A stretch of 64,000 bases of DNA from GCA-2862585 sp965661345. Lineage in GTDB: Bacteria > Bacteroidota > Bacteroidia > Flavobacteriales > UBA7312. The notes beneath the pieces are model-generated. The model was not told the DNA's origin. It saw only the letters and a list, made by a program, of their open reading frames with translations, and ran no database searches. Within the stretch, counting starts at the first letter, position 1. Each line of letters opens with the position of its first letter. Below, in pieces: positions 8,797 through 17,448 of the stretch. Position numbers and translations under genes: made by a program. Location of the stretch: assembly GCA_965661345.1 (NCBI GenBank), contig CBFIDK010000005.1, positions 1 to 64,000 on the forward strand. Reading direction: 5' to 3'.

Positions 8797-10245
8797 TTAC
8801 CATCCCACCACCACGCTTTGTTTTTTAAGAATTGGGGCTTGTGTGGGATGAGTAGCCTCTAGCCACAAGATGTAGCGGCCGGTTCTGGCGGCTTCTTTTC
8901 TGTCGGTGAGGCCGTCCCAAAAATAAGTGTTGTTTGTTCCGAAAAGTTCATTATTAATTAACGTTCTAACGGGAAAACCTTGGCTATTGAACACAATCAA
9001 TTGTCCTTGATAACCGCTATGCGGGAAGCTCAATTGAACATTAAGAATATCGTCTTGCCCATCGTTATTGGGTGTGAAAACGTTAGGGCTTGTGCTCAAT
9101 ATTTCTTGTGGAGTATCGAACAACTGGGCTTGAGAATTGGGAAGTGTTGGGGTAGAAAAGCCAGACCTTTCGGACGCCGAATGCCAATGGCTTGTCTCTA
9201 TATTAGTGCGCTCCAATGAAACGCCTTCTAACTCCTGCAAAAGGTCAAAATGCATGTTTTCATCATAGTGAAACTCATCAATGATTGCTGAATCTAAAGC
9301 GATGACCACACTCCCATCCTCATTATTGTATGTGGGCATACTCTCCAACTCAATTATTCGATGTTCTATGGCATTAGGGTGGTAGTATAATAGTGTTGCT
9401 TTAGATTGACACAACACCAAAATTTCCGTTGGCGAGATGAAGGCATATGAATCGCTAATGCTTTTGAAATTAGCGGGCTTATTAGCGTAATAATTCGCCA
9501 ATTGTAGGCCTTTTATGCACAGTGTTTTATCGCTTCTGTTTATAAGCTCTACAAAGTCGTTGTCACCTTCAACGGGGTTAAACAACAGCTCGTTAATGAC
9601 AATATCGTTAGGTTGAGGGTATAAAAAAGTGTCTATAAACGAGTAGCCTTCAACCTTAATATTGTCAAAGAAAAAAAGATTGGAACGTGTTTGGGTGTAC
9701 ACGCATTCTATGCCAAAATTATCGCTTTGCAAATGGCTGTCATCAAAGGCTTGGCCTTGTGTAAAATAACTTAAATCTGTAGAGCGCTTTGCACGAACTG
9801 TCCAGTTGCCAATGCTGTCTCTGTCTACCATGAGAGTTAAACTTATAGTGTTGAGGTCCAGAAAATCAGTGGTGCCGTCTATTAGCTTTGTGTCTTGACC
9901 AAAGGTGGTTTCATACAAACTGATATTGTCGTCTGTGCCGCCAAGTTTTACATAATAGCCGTTGCCCAAAGAGTCTGCACTTAAATGAATTTTAGAATAA
10001 TTGCTCGAAGAAGGGTTAAAGCCCATGCTTATATTCAATTCCCAATGGCCATTCATCAAAGCGTTTGAAGGGTGCCAAATAATCGATTTTCCTGTTTGGG
10101 GTGGGGCGTCTAGCTGCAATGCCCAAGTGCTATCTAAAGTAAAGTCTGCTGTATCGCCATGCCAGCCCTCAAAGGAGGTAAAATCATCGGTAAATTGTGA
10201 AAAAAGGAGCAAGGGCGACAACCATATTAATAGTAATTTTTTCAT
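8797..10245 (-). CDS. Secreted lamin-tail-domain protein with FlgD-like C-terminus
   Basis: 482 aa with a signal peptide (MKKLLLIWLSPLLLFSQ). Residues 20-200 resemble a concanavalin-like jelly-roll. A lamin-tail (LTD) domain follows at about 215-330 (IVINELLFNPVEGDNDFVELINRS). The C-terminal 90 residues (FTPNNDGQDDILN ... TGRYILWLEA) look like the FlgD-like or type B sorting domains at the end of T9SS cargo. It is probably exported to the surface or medium; LTD domains are often found with nucleases or adhesins, but no catalytic domain is visible here. The exact sorting-domain class is uncertain. It diverges from asd. Confidence 0.78.
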   Translation of the reverse strand: MKKLLLIWLSPLLLFSQFTDDFTSFEGWHGDTADFTLDSTWALQLDAPPQTGKSIIWHPSNALMNGHWELNISMGFNPSSSNYSKIHLSADSLGNGYYVKLGGTDDNISLYETTFGQDTKLIDGTTDFLDLNTISLTLMVDRDSIGNWTVRAKRSTDLSYFTQGQAFDDSHLQSDNFGIECVYTQTRSNLFFFDNIKVEGYSFIDTFLYPQPNDIVINELLFNPVEGDNDFVELINRSDKTLCIKGLQLANYYANKPANFKSISDSYAFISPTEILVLCQSKATLLYYHPNAIEHRIIELESMPTYNNEDGSVVIALDSAIIDEFHYDENMHFDLLQELEGVSLERTNIETSHWHSASERSGFSTPTLPNSQAQLFDTPQEILSTSPNVFTPNNDGQDDILNVQLSFPHSGYQGQLIVFNSQGFPVRTLINNELFGTNNTYFWDGLTDRKEAARTGRYILWLEATHPTQAPILKKQSVVVGW

Positions 10246-10268
10246 GTTTTGGAATACTTCAGTTCTAC

Positions 10269-10276
10269 CAAATATA
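10269..10276 (-). promoter_or_regulatory. -7 promoter box for the lamin-tail gene
   Basis: Minus-strand TATATTTG, matching TAnnTTTG, about 23 bases upstream of the ATG at 10245. It is two bases from the oppositely directed box of asd. Confidence 0.55.
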
Positions 10277-10278
10277 CT

Positions 10279-10286
10279 TATTTTTG
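10279..10286 (+). promoter_or_regulatory. -7 promoter box for asd
   Basis: TATTTTTG matches TAnnTTTG and lies 17 bases before the asd ATG at 10304. Confidence 0.55.
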
Positions 10287-10303
10287 GCTCAAACTTCTAA
10301 CGT

Positions 10304-11293
10304 ATGAAAGTAGCTTTGGTTGGCGCGACAGGAATGGTTGGACAGGTAATGCTCCAAGTATTGCAAGAGCGCTCATTCCCTTTAACATCCTTATTGCTGG
10401 TAGCATCGGAAAAATCTGTTGGACAGAAACGCTTGTTTAATGGAGACGAATTAACCATTATTTCATTGCAAGAAGCGGTCTCCCAAGCTCCAGACTTGGC
10501 CTTGTTCTCTGCTGGTGGTTCTATTTCAGAACAATGGGCACCAAAGTTCGCTGATGTTGGCACTACGGTAGTTGATAATTCGTCATTTTGGCGAATGTCA
10601 GAACAACACCCACTTATAATTCCTGAAATCAACGGAAACGTTCTGTCCAAAGAACATAAGATCATTGCTAATCCTAACTGCTCAACCATTCAGCTTTTAA
10701 TGGCACTAAAGCCTTTGCACGATGAATACGGTATCAAGAGGGTGGTAGTTTCTACCTATCAGTCAATAACGGGTACTGGCATGAAAGCGGTGGCTCAGCT
10801 TGAAAATGAAGCAAAAGGAATAAAAGCAGAGATGGTTTACCCTTACCCTATTCATCAAAATGCGCTTCCCCACTGCGATGTGTTTGAAGAAAATGGCTAC
10901 ACTAAAGAAGAAATGAAATTGGCTAGAGAGACCAAAAAAATCATGCAAGACGATAGTATTGAGGTCAGCGCTACTGCTATTCGTGTGCCTGTAAAGGGTG
11001 GGCATTCAGAAAGTGTAAATGTGGAATTTCATGCCGATTTTGAATTGTCTAAAGTAAGGCAATTGTTGCATGAAATGCCTGGCGTAAGTGTTCAAGACAA
11101 TCCAGATGTAAACACCTACCCTATGCCCATTTATGCTGAAGGTAAAGACGAGGTCTTTGTTGGAAGAATTCGCCGAGATTTCTCACAAAAAAATACCCTA
11201 AATATGTGGGTTGTTGCCGACAATTTGAGAAAGGGCGCAGCGACCAATACTATTCAGATTGCTGAATACCTAATTAAAAATGGGCTTATATGA
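10304..11293 (+). CDS. asd: Aspartate-semialdehyde dehydrogenase
   Basis: 329 aa. It makes L-aspartate-4-semialdehyde from aspartyl phosphate, the branch point to lysine/diaminopimelate, threonine and methionine. The NADP loop VGATGMVGQ opens the protein. The catalytic cysteine is C126 in NPNCST, and the substrate segments SVNVEF and DNLRKGAATNTIQIAEY close it. Length and start are typical. The last four bases (ATGA) overlap the start of the sulfotransferase-like gene, indicating cotranscription. Confidence 0.96.
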   Translation: MKVALVGATGMVGQVMLQVLQERSFPLTSLLLVASEKSVGQKRLFNGDELTIISLQEAVSQAPDLALFSAGGSISEQWAPKFADVGTTVVDNSSFWRMSEQHPLIIPEINGNVLSKEHKIIANPNCSTIQLLMALKPLHDEYGIKRVVVSTYQSITGTGMKAVAQLENEAKGIKAEMVYPYPIHQNALPHCDVFEENGYTKEEMKLARETKKIMQDDSIEVSATAIRVPVKGGHSESVNVEFHADFELSKVRQLLHEMPGVSVQDNPDVNTYPMPIYAEGKDEVFVGRIRRDFSQKNTLNMWVVADNLRKGAATNTIQIAEYLIKNGLI

Positions 11294-12057
11294 TAATAAG
11301 CCATAGGCATAAATACCTTTTTGTGGGTTTGCCCTTGGCAGCCTCAACCGCAATTTCCAAAGAACTCTGTGAAATGTATGATGGGGTTCCTATTTTATCA
11401 AAACACTCTTTATATCAAGATTTTCTAAAAGTCGCTAAGGATGATGAAAAGAAATATAAGGTTATTGCCTGCTCAAGAAATCCTTTGGATATTTCTGTAA
11501 GTTACTACACTAAGATGGTAACGGACAGCAATGGAAACTTTTCAAACGAATCGCTTTTACGAAAAAACGGAGGGCACCTCAAAATGAGGGACTACAAGCT
11601 TTCTAAATTTTTTAGAGATAATCAATCGGATTACAATACATTTTTAAAAATGTATTATCAGTTTCCTTTTGATAATTGGCTATCAATAACAGCGCCACAC
11701 TGTGACTTTATTATCCGTTTTGAACATCTAATAGAGGACTTTGAACAGGCGTTGATTCACTGTGGCATAGCGCCCAAACGCTCTCTTCCACTAGTTAATA
11801 AGACCGATAAGAAAAAATCATTCGACTTATTTTACAACGAGAGTAACAAGAAAATAGGCTTGGCTATTTTTGGCCCTTTTATGCAAAAACACCACATGCC
11901 TTTTCCCGCCACTTGGGGCCAGTGCAAAGTAAGCTGGTTGACTAAATTACAGTTTAAGGTTTTGTCTCTGTTACGGTCCTTTTACTGGATGAATAAAAGC
12001 TACCGCAACACAAACGCTCAAAAAGTATATAAAGAGCTGTTGGAAAAGCACCAATAG
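11290..12057 (+). CDS. Sulfotransferase-family protein
   Basis: 255 aa. The N-terminal FVGLPLAASTAISKEL occupies the place of the PAPS 5'-phosphosulfate loop, and CSRNPLDISVSYYTKM at about residue 72 matches the 3'-phosphate-binding motif (R-x-P-x-D-x-x-x-S-x-Y). Sulfotransferases move sulfate from PAPS to carbohydrates, lipids or proteins. The family call rests on these two motifs and the overall hydrophobic pattern, so the acceptor is unknown. It overlaps asd by four bases, with no functional link known to me. It ends a few bases before the convergent lspA. Confidence 0.68.
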   Translation: MIISHRHKYLFVGLPLAASTAISKELCEMYDGVPILSKHSLYQDFLKVAKDDEKKYKVIACSRNPLDISVSYYTKMVTDSNGNFSNESLLRKNGGHLKMRDYKLSKFFRDNQSDYNTFLKMYYQFPFDNWLSITAPHCDFIIRFEHLIEDFEQALIHCGIAPKRSLPLVNKTDKKKSFDLFYNESNKKIGLAIFGPFMQKHHMPFPATWGQCKVSWLTKLQFKVLSLLRSFYWMNKSYRNTNAQKVYKELLEKHQ

Positions 12058-12061
12058 TGTA

Positions 12062-12649
12062 TTACTTAAAAAACGATCGGTGAAAAATCAGCATATTGAT
12101 AACGCCAACACTGATTGAAGCGTCCGCAATATTAAAAACTGGTCTGAAGAATATAAAATGGTTGCCCCCAATGAGTGGTAACCAATCTGGAAAATGCCCG
12201 TTGATAAGAGGGAAATAGAACATATCTACCACTTTACCTTGAAGAAAGCCTGCGTAGCCGCCTTGAAAAGCCGTTGCTAATTGTCCATAACTTTCAGAAA
12301 ATATCATTCCGTAGAAAGCGCTGTCAATCATGTTACCAATGGCTCCTGCCAATACCAGTGAGATGCTGAAAATAATACCTTTTTTAACACCTGTTGTTAA
12401 AGCTATTTTTTTCAAATAAATGGCTATTGCCACAATAGCAACTAACCTAAAAATACTGAGTAAATATTTACCAAAAGAGCCGCCAAACTCCATGCCAAAT
12501 GCCATGCCTTTATTTTCTGTAAAGTGAATGATGAACCAATCGAAGAAATGAATTTCTTGACCTATCATCAAATTGGTCTTAATCCAAACTTTAAGAATTT
12601 GGTCTAAAATCAAAACACAAACAATTAATAGGATAGGCTTTTTTAACAT
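12062..12649 (-). CDS. lspA: Lipoprotein signal peptidase (signal peptidase II)
   Basis: 195 aa, an inner-membrane aspartyl protease that cleaves prolipoproteins. Four hydrophobic helices are visible. Conserved segments are FTENKGMAFG, GNMIDSAFYG, VVDMF with catalytic D142 and FNIADASI with catalytic D176. The insertion between helices 3 and 4 makes it longer than the 160-170 aa proteobacterial form, which is usual in Bacteroidota. It is the last gene of a minus-strand run ridA-ileS-dksA-like-lspA with short gaps. Confidence 0.94.
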   Translation of the reverse strand: MLKKPILLIVCVLILDQILKVWIKTNLMIGQEIHFFDWFIIHFTENKGMAFGMEFGGSFGKYLLSIFRLVAIVAIAIYLKKIALTTGVKKGIIFSISLVLAGAIGNMIDSAFYGMIFSESYGQLATAFQGGYAGFLQGKVVDMFYFPLINGHFPDWLPLIGGNHFIFFRPVFNIADASISVGVINMLIFHRSFFK

Positions 12650-12655
12650 CTTGTT

Positions 12656-13033
12656 TTATTGGGCGCGTTTGGCTTCAATGCTTAGTGTAGCATGAGGAAC
12701 TAGCCTCAAACGTTCTTTCTGAATAAGCTTTCCTGTAACCCTACAAATACCATAGGTTTTGTTGTCTATTCGCTTGAGCGCATTGTACAAGTTGTGAATG
12801 AATTTCTCCTGACGCAAAGCCAATTGAGCGTTTTCTTCTTTTGATAAGGTTTCTGAGCCCTCTTCAAAGCCTTTGAATGTTGGTGAAGTATCGTCAGTAC
12901 CGTTGTTTGAATCGTTGGTATATGCGCTTTTTATGAGTTCTAAGTCCTTCTCAGCTTTATCGATTTTATCTTGAATAATCTGTCTGAACTCCTGTAACTC
13001 TGAATCTGAATATCTTGTTTTCTCGCTAGACAT
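12656..13033 (-). CDS. TraR/DksA-family protein lacking most zinc-finger cysteines
   Basis: 125 aa. An N-terminal coiled coil (about residues 10-95, including DDTSPTFKGFEEGSETLSKEENAQ split across the two helices) is followed by a short C-terminal YGICRVTGKLIQKERL segment that aligns with the DksA zinc finger. Only one of the four zinc-binding cysteines remains. DksA-type proteins bind in the RNA polymerase secondary channel and modulate initiation with ppGpp. The gene lies between ileS (3 bases upstream) and lspA (6 bases downstream), a familiar Bacteroidota arrangement. Whether it binds metal or RNA polymerase is inference. Confidence 0.82.
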   Translation of the reverse strand: MSSEKTRYSDSELQEFRQIIQDKIDKAEKDLELIKSAYTNDSNNGTDDTSPTFKGFEEGSETLSKEENAQLALRQEKFIHNLYNALKRIDNKTYGICRVTGKLIQKERLRLVPHATLSIEAKRAQ

Positions 13034-13036
13034 ATT

Positions 13037-16000
13037 TTATATTTTTTGTATTTCTATTTTAGTATTAATCCCTTCTACCAATTCGATGGTCAAGCCATTT
13101 TTAATCTCTTCGCTATTTGTGATACGAAGGCCATTGGCTAATGTTTCAGAACAAATATAATTTAAATTCTCATTAATTGCGCCCGCCAATTTTTCTGTGG
13201 CACTTAGAGCGATGGTTATGCGGTCTGTAACCTCCAGCCCTTCGTCTTTTCTGATGTTTTGAATACGGTTAACCAGCTCACGCGCAAGGCCTTCTTGAAT
13301 AAGGCTATCGTTTAGGCTTATATCTAGCGCAAGGGTATTTCCATTTAAAGATGTTACTGCCCAGCCAGGAATGTCTTCAGTGCTGATTTCTACATCTGCA
13401 AGTTCTATTTGAATACTACTGCCCTCTATCTGAAGTGTGTAGGTGCCGTTTTGCTCTATTGAGCCGATGTCTTCAGAATTAAATTGTGAAATGGCTTGAG
13501 AGATGGCCCTCATTTGCTGCCCAAATTTTGGACCTAGTGTTTTAAAATTAGGTTTTATTTTCTTGACCAAAATACCAGAGTCTGCCGTCATGAACTCTAG
13601 CTCTTTCACGTTAACTTCTGCTAACACAAGTGCTTTTACGGCTTCTACCTGTGCTTTTACTTTATCGTTCAACACTGGTACCATTATCTTTTGTAAAGGC
13701 TGTCTAACCCTTAGGTTTTCCTTTTTACGTAAAGAAAACGCCATTGAGGTAAGGTCTTGTGCCAAACGCATTTTTTCCTCTAAATCGGTGTTTATTAACG
13801 CTTTATTGACGCTAGGCCATAGAGCAAGGTGCACAGATTCTAAGGATGATTTTTGAGTATGGCCGTTTAAGTCAACAAACAGCTTGTCCATAAAAAAGGG
13901 CGCGATTGGAGAGGACAAAACAGCTACCGTTTCTAAACAGGTATACAGTGTTTGGTATGCTGATATTTTATCTTCTTCGTACTCTCCTTTCCAGAATCGT
14001 CTTCGGCATAAGCGCACATACCAATTGCTGAGGTTATCGTTTACAAACAACTGAATTGCTCGTGCGGCTTTTGTAGGTTCGTAATCGTCCAAAGAGTCAC
14101 CCACTTCTTTGATTAAAGTGTTTAGCTCTGAAAGTATCCACTGATCGATTTCTGGCCTGTCTTTTACGTTTATGTCGTCTTCTTGGTACGAAAAGCCATC
14201 AATGTTGGCGTACAAAGCAAAGAAAGCGTAAGTGTTGTAGAGTGTTCCGAAAAATTTACGCTTAACCTCAGCCAATCCGTCTATATCAAATTTAAGGTTG
14301 TCCCACGGTTGCGCATTACTGATCATGTACCAACGTGTGGCGTCTGCTCCGTACTCGTCTAAGGTTTTAAATGGATCGGCAGCATTGCCCAATCGTTTGG
14401 ACATTTTATTCCCGTTTTTATCTAGCACTAAACCGTTAGAAACTACACTTTTGAAGGCTACGCTATCAAACAGTATGGTCGCTATAGCGTGAAGGGTAAA
14501 GAACCATCCTCGTGTTTGGTCTACCCCTTCGGCGATGAAGTCCGCTGGGTACGATTTTTCGAATACCTCTTTGTTCTCGAAAGGATAATGCAGTTGAGCA
14601 TAGGGCATAGAGCCTGAATCAAACCAAACGTCTATAAGGTCTTTTTCTCTGTGCATGGCTTTGCCATTAGAGGACACTAATACTATATCGTCCACAAAAG
14701 GGCGGTGCAAATCAAAGGTGGCATAGTTGTCGTCTGACATATCGCCCACCACAAAATTAGCAAGGGGATTAGAGGACATTAATCCAGCCTCAACCGATTT
14801 TTCTATTTCTTCTTTGAGCTGCTGCATAGAGCCAATGCAAATTTGCTCTTCTCCCTCTTCAGACGTCCATATAGGCAGGGGTATTCCCCAGAATCGTGAG
14901 CGGGATAAGTTCCAATCCACTAAATTTTCTAGCCAATTGCCAAAACGCCCTTCACCAGTAGATTTGGGCTTCCAGTTAATGCTTTTGTTGAGTTCCACCA
15001 TGCGCTCTTTAGCGGCGGTAGTTTTCACAAACCAACTTTCTAGAGGGTAGTACAAAATGGGTTTGTCTGTTCGCCAACAGTGGGGATAGGAGTGCTCGTA
15101 TTTTTCTGCTTTAAAGCATTTGTTTTCTTCTTTAAGCTTGATGACCAATTGTATATCGGCTGATTTTTCAGGCGCTTCGCCTTCATTGTAAAATTCATTT
15201 TTGACATACATACCGGCAAAGTCGGTTACCTCTTCGACAAAGCGTCCTTGGGTATCAACTAAGGTTAGTGCACCGATGCCGTTTTGCTTGGCCACGAGGT
15301 TATCGTCTGCACCAAAGCTGGGTGCTAAATGAACGATTCCTGTGCCGTCTTCAGTTGTTACAAAATCGCCAATCAGCACCTTAAAGGCGTCGCCCTCTTC
15401 TGGTTGTGCATAGGCTAATAATTGCTCGTAACGCAAGCCTTCTAAGTCGGTGCCTTTGACCTCTTTGATGATTTCGTAAGGAATGTTTTTGTCGCCTGCT
15501 GAATAATCTGACAGTTTGAGCTCGCTGTTTTTTTCGGAGAAATATTTACCAAATAGGTTCTTGGCAACAATCACCGTAATGGCATCAAAGGTGTAAGGAT
15601 TAAAGGTGTTTACCACTAGGTATTCTATGTTTTTGCCTACTGCCAAAGCTGTATTAGAGGGCAATGTCCATGGCGTGGTGGTCCATGCTAAAAAATGAAC
15701 GTCAGCGTGTGCTTTTTCAAACAAAAATTCTGACTTATCGTTTCTAATTGCTTTGAACTGAGCAATGGCAGAAAGGTCTTTAACGTCTTTATAGCACCCT
15801 GGTTGATTAAGCTCATGAGAACTTAAGCCCGTACCTGCTTTTGGAGAAAAAGGCTGTATGGTGTGGCCTTTGTACAGCATTTCTTTTTTGTCCATTTGGC
15901 TGAGTAGCCACCAGACGCTTTCAATGTATTTGTTGTCATAGGTTACGTAAGGGTCGTTCATGTCTACCCAATAGCCCATTTTGTCCGTAAGGTCTTCCCA

Positions 16001-16393
16001 AACGTTCTTGAACTTCATGACATTCTCTCGGCACTTTTTGTTGTAGTCTTCGATAGAAATGGTGCTGCCTATGTCTTCTTTGGTAATGCCCAATTCTTTT
16101 TCTACGCCTAACTCAACGGGCAAACCGTGGGTATCCCATCCGGCTTTACGGTTTACTTTATAGCCTTGTAAGGTTTTAAATCGGCAAAATATATCCTTTA
16201 TGGCACGCCCCATTACGTGGTGAATACCTGGCATACCGTTGGCAGAAGGTGGTCCTTCGTAAAAGGTAAAAGACGGCTTGTCGTTTCTAGTGGAAACGCT
16301 TTTTTCAAATATTGAATTGGCTTTCCATCTCGACAAGACCTCTTTGTTGATACTTGATAAATCTAACTGCTTATATTCTGGGTATTTTTTCAT
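13037..16393 (-). CDS. ileS: Isoleucyl-tRNA synthetase
   Basis: 1118 aa from the ATG at 16393 (MKKYPEYKQLDL). It charges tRNA-Ile and edits valine. The HIGH-type motif is PGIHHVMG in the first 80 residues. The CP1 editing domain carries TTPWTLPSNTALAVG, and KMSKR is intact in GNKMSKRLGN. The anticodon-binding and long C-terminal domains follow. A longer frame upstream would overlap the ridA stop, so the ATG two bases after ridA is preferred. Length fits the long IleS2-like form common in Bacteroidota. Confidence 0.96.
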   Translation of the reverse strand: MKKYPEYKQLDLSSINKEVLSRWKANSIFEKSVSTRNDKPSFTFYEGPPSANGMPGIHHVMGRAIKDIFCRFKTLQGYKVNRKAGWDTHGLPVELGVEKELGITKEDIGSTISIEDYNKKCRENVMKFKNVWEDLTDKMGYWVDMNDPYVTYDNKYIESVWWLLSQMDKKEMLYKGHTIQPFSPKAGTGLSSHELNQPGCYKDVKDLSAIAQFKAIRNDKSEFLFEKAHADVHFLAWTTTPWTLPSNTALAVGKNIEYLVVNTFNPYTFDAITVIVAKNLFGKYFSEKNSELKLSDYSAGDKNIPYEIIKEVKGTDLEGLRYEQLLAYAQPEEGDAFKVLIGDFVTTEDGTGIVHLAPSFGADDNLVAKQNGIGALTLVDTQGRFVEEVTDFAGMYVKNEFYNEGEAPEKSADIQLVIKLKEENKCFKAEKYEHSYPHCWRTDKPILYYPLESWFVKTTAAKERMVELNKSINWKPKSTGEGRFGNWLENLVDWNLSRSRFWGIPLPIWTSEEGEEQICIGSMQQLKEEIEKSVEAGLMSSNPLANFVVGDMSDDNYATFDLHRPFVDDIVLVSSNGKAMHREKDLIDVWFDSGSMPYAQLHYPFENKEVFEKSYPADFIAEGVDQTRGWFFTLHAIATILFDSVAFKSVVSNGLVLDKNGNKMSKRLGNAADPFKTLDEYGADATRWYMISNAQPWDNLKFDIDGLAEVKRKFFGTLYNTYAFFALYANIDGFSYQEDDINVKDRPEIDQWILSELNTLIKEVGDSLDDYEPTKAARAIQLFVNDNLSNWYVRLCRRRFWKGEYEEDKISAYQTLYTCLETVAVLSSPIAPFFMDKLFVDLNGHTQKSSLESVHLALWPSVNKALINTDLEEKMRLAQDLTSMAFSLRKKENLRVRQPLQKIMVPVLNDKVKAQVEAVKALVLAEVNVKELEFMTADSGILVKKIKPNFKTLGPKFGQQMRAISQAISQFNSEDIGSIEQNGTYTLQIEGSSIQIELADVEISTEDIPGWAVTSLNGNTLALDISLNDSLIQEGLARELVNRIQNIRKDEGLEVTDRITIALSATEKLAGAINENLNYICSETLANGLRITNSEEIKNGLTIELVEGINTKIEIQKI

Positions 16394-16395
16394 TC

Positions 16396-16812
16396 TTAAA
16401 TGGTGGCAATGACTTTTAATTCTATGGCAATTGGTGTCGGCAAACAATTGATTTCAACGGTTGTTCTGCAGGGTTGGTTGTCGGCAAAAAACTCGGCGTA
16501 AACCTTATTGTAGGTTTTAAAATCGTCTTTCATATTGGTTAGAAATACCGTCACATCAATGACTTTATCCCATGAAGAGCCTGACTCTTCAACGATGGTG
16601 CGTACATTGTTAAAGACAGAGCGGCACTGGGCTTCTATGTCATAAGACGCTATGTTTCCGTTTTCGTCCAATTCCACACCGGGTATTTTTTTGGTGCCGC
16701 GTTCTCTGGGGCCAACCCCAGACAAAAACAATAGGTTGCCGTGTTGACGAGCATGAGGGTACAAGCCTACGGGTTCGGGCGCCTTGGTCGATTCTATTTT
16801 CTTACTACTCAT
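16396..16812 (-). CDS. RidA-family protein, 2-aminomuconate deaminase-like
   Basis: 138 aa from the ATG at 16812 (MSSKKIESTKAPEPVG). RidA-fold trimers hydrolyse reactive enamines/imines. The segment FLSGVGPRERGTKKIPGV and the active-site arginine in CRTTVEI are present. FLSGVGPR with the insertion before IPG resembles the RidA subgroup annotated as 2-aminomuconate deaminase of tryptophan/kynurenine breakdown, rather than canonical RidA. No other kynurenine gene is nearby, so that role is only a suggestion. An upstream TTG frame would run into the tRNA promoter and is rejected. It heads the ileS-dksA-like-lspA operon. Confidence 0.88.
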   Translation of the reverse strand: MSSKKIESTKAPEPVGLYPHARQHGNLLFLSGVGPRERGTKKIPGVELDENGNIASYDIEAQCRSVFNNVRTIVEESGSSWDKVIDVTVFLTNMKDDFKTYNKVYAEFFADNQPCRTTVEINCLPTPIAIELKVIATI

Positions 16813-16889
16813 ATGCCTAAAAATTAATTGTGCGAAAATACTCAATGCTAAGGAGAATAGCAATCTATTAAAATTCGCTGAAAAATAGA

Positions 16890-16897
16890 TACATTTG
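16890..16897 (+). promoter_or_regulatory. -7 promoter box for tRNA-Ala
   Basis: TACATTTG matches TAnnTTTG, 11 bases upstream of the mature tRNA 5' end, a normal distance for a tRNA gene. Confidence 0.6.
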
Positions 16898-16908
16898 TAT
16901 CGCAATTT

Positions 16909-16985
16909 GGGGATGTAGCTCAGTTGGCTAGAGCGCTTGACTGGCAGTCAAGAGGTCGTCGGTTCGAGCCCGATCTTCTCCACCA
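16909..16985 (+). tRNA. tRNA-Ala (GGC)
   Basis: 77 nt including encoded CCA. The anticodon arm is CTTGA-CTGGCAG-TCAAG, giving anticodon GGC. The D-arm AGCTCAGTTGGCTAGAGC and T-loop TTCGAGC are standard. The acceptor stem GGGGATG/CTTCTCC shows the G3:U70 wobble that identifies alanine tRNAs, and discriminator A73. Positions 6 and 67 are both T, an unusual mismatch in the acceptor stem. Confidence 0.93.
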
Positions 16986-17029
16986 AAGCGGAATTCATCT
17001 CTTTTTTAGATTGAGTTCCGCTTTTTTTT
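16985..17029 (+). terminator. Rho-independent terminator after tRNA-Ala
   Basis: AAAGCGGAA at 16985-16993 pairs with TTCCGCTTT at 17016-17024. Partial pairing extends inward (ATCT with AGAT), and eight T follow the last stem C. Confidence 0.8.
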
Positions 17030-17061
17030 AACCTTAAAAAATTAAATCCTATTCTCTTATT

Positions 17062-17448
17062 ATGGAATTATTTATATTGATTATTCAGATAAGCTTAGCA
17101 ATACTCATGGGCTATTATGCTGTTCCTAAATTGATTTTTTCCAAAGAAACATTGAAGGCAAAAGGGGGTGAAAAAATGGACTATGTAGATAACCTTTCTA
17201 GTTTTAGTTTGGTAGTTATTGGTTTGATAGAATTATTCACGGCATTGGGTTTAATTCTTTCGGGATTTATGGCTGGTTTTATGTGGCTCTGCATTCTTTC
17301 CTGCTTAATAATTATTGTTACTATGATTGGTGCGCTATTTTTGCATATCGTGCGAAAAGATGGTGGTAAAGCTATACTTGTTAACTTTTTGTATATCTTT
17401 ATCTCTTCAGTTGTACTTTTTGGTAACCTCTATTTTAACTATTTATGA
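17062..17448 (+). CDS. DoxX-like small membrane protein (first of pair)
   Basis: 128 aa with four predicted transmembrane helices (FILIIQISLAILMGYYAVPK; SFSLVVIGLIELFTALGLIL; WLCILSCLIIIVTMIGALF; LVNFLYIFISSVVLFG). The G-Y-Y-A-V-P-K-L after helix 1 and the I-E-L helix 2 resemble DoxX-like/DUF4870-type four-helix proteins of unknown redox or detoxification role. It overlaps the next gene by four bases (ATGA), so both are cotranscribed. Function unknown. Confidence 0.68.
   Translation: MELFILIIQISLAILMGYYAVPKLIFSKETLKAKGGEKMDYVDNLSSFSLVVIGLIELFTALGLILSGFMAGFMWLCILSCLIIIVTMIGALFLHIVRKDGGKAILVNFLYIFISSVVLFGNLYFNYL

Noticed and set aside
16813..16905. 31-residue N-terminal extension of the RidA-like protein
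   Set aside because: It would start from a TTG next to the tRNA-Ala promoter and is hydrophobic, unlike RidA proteins; the ATG at 16812 fits the family.
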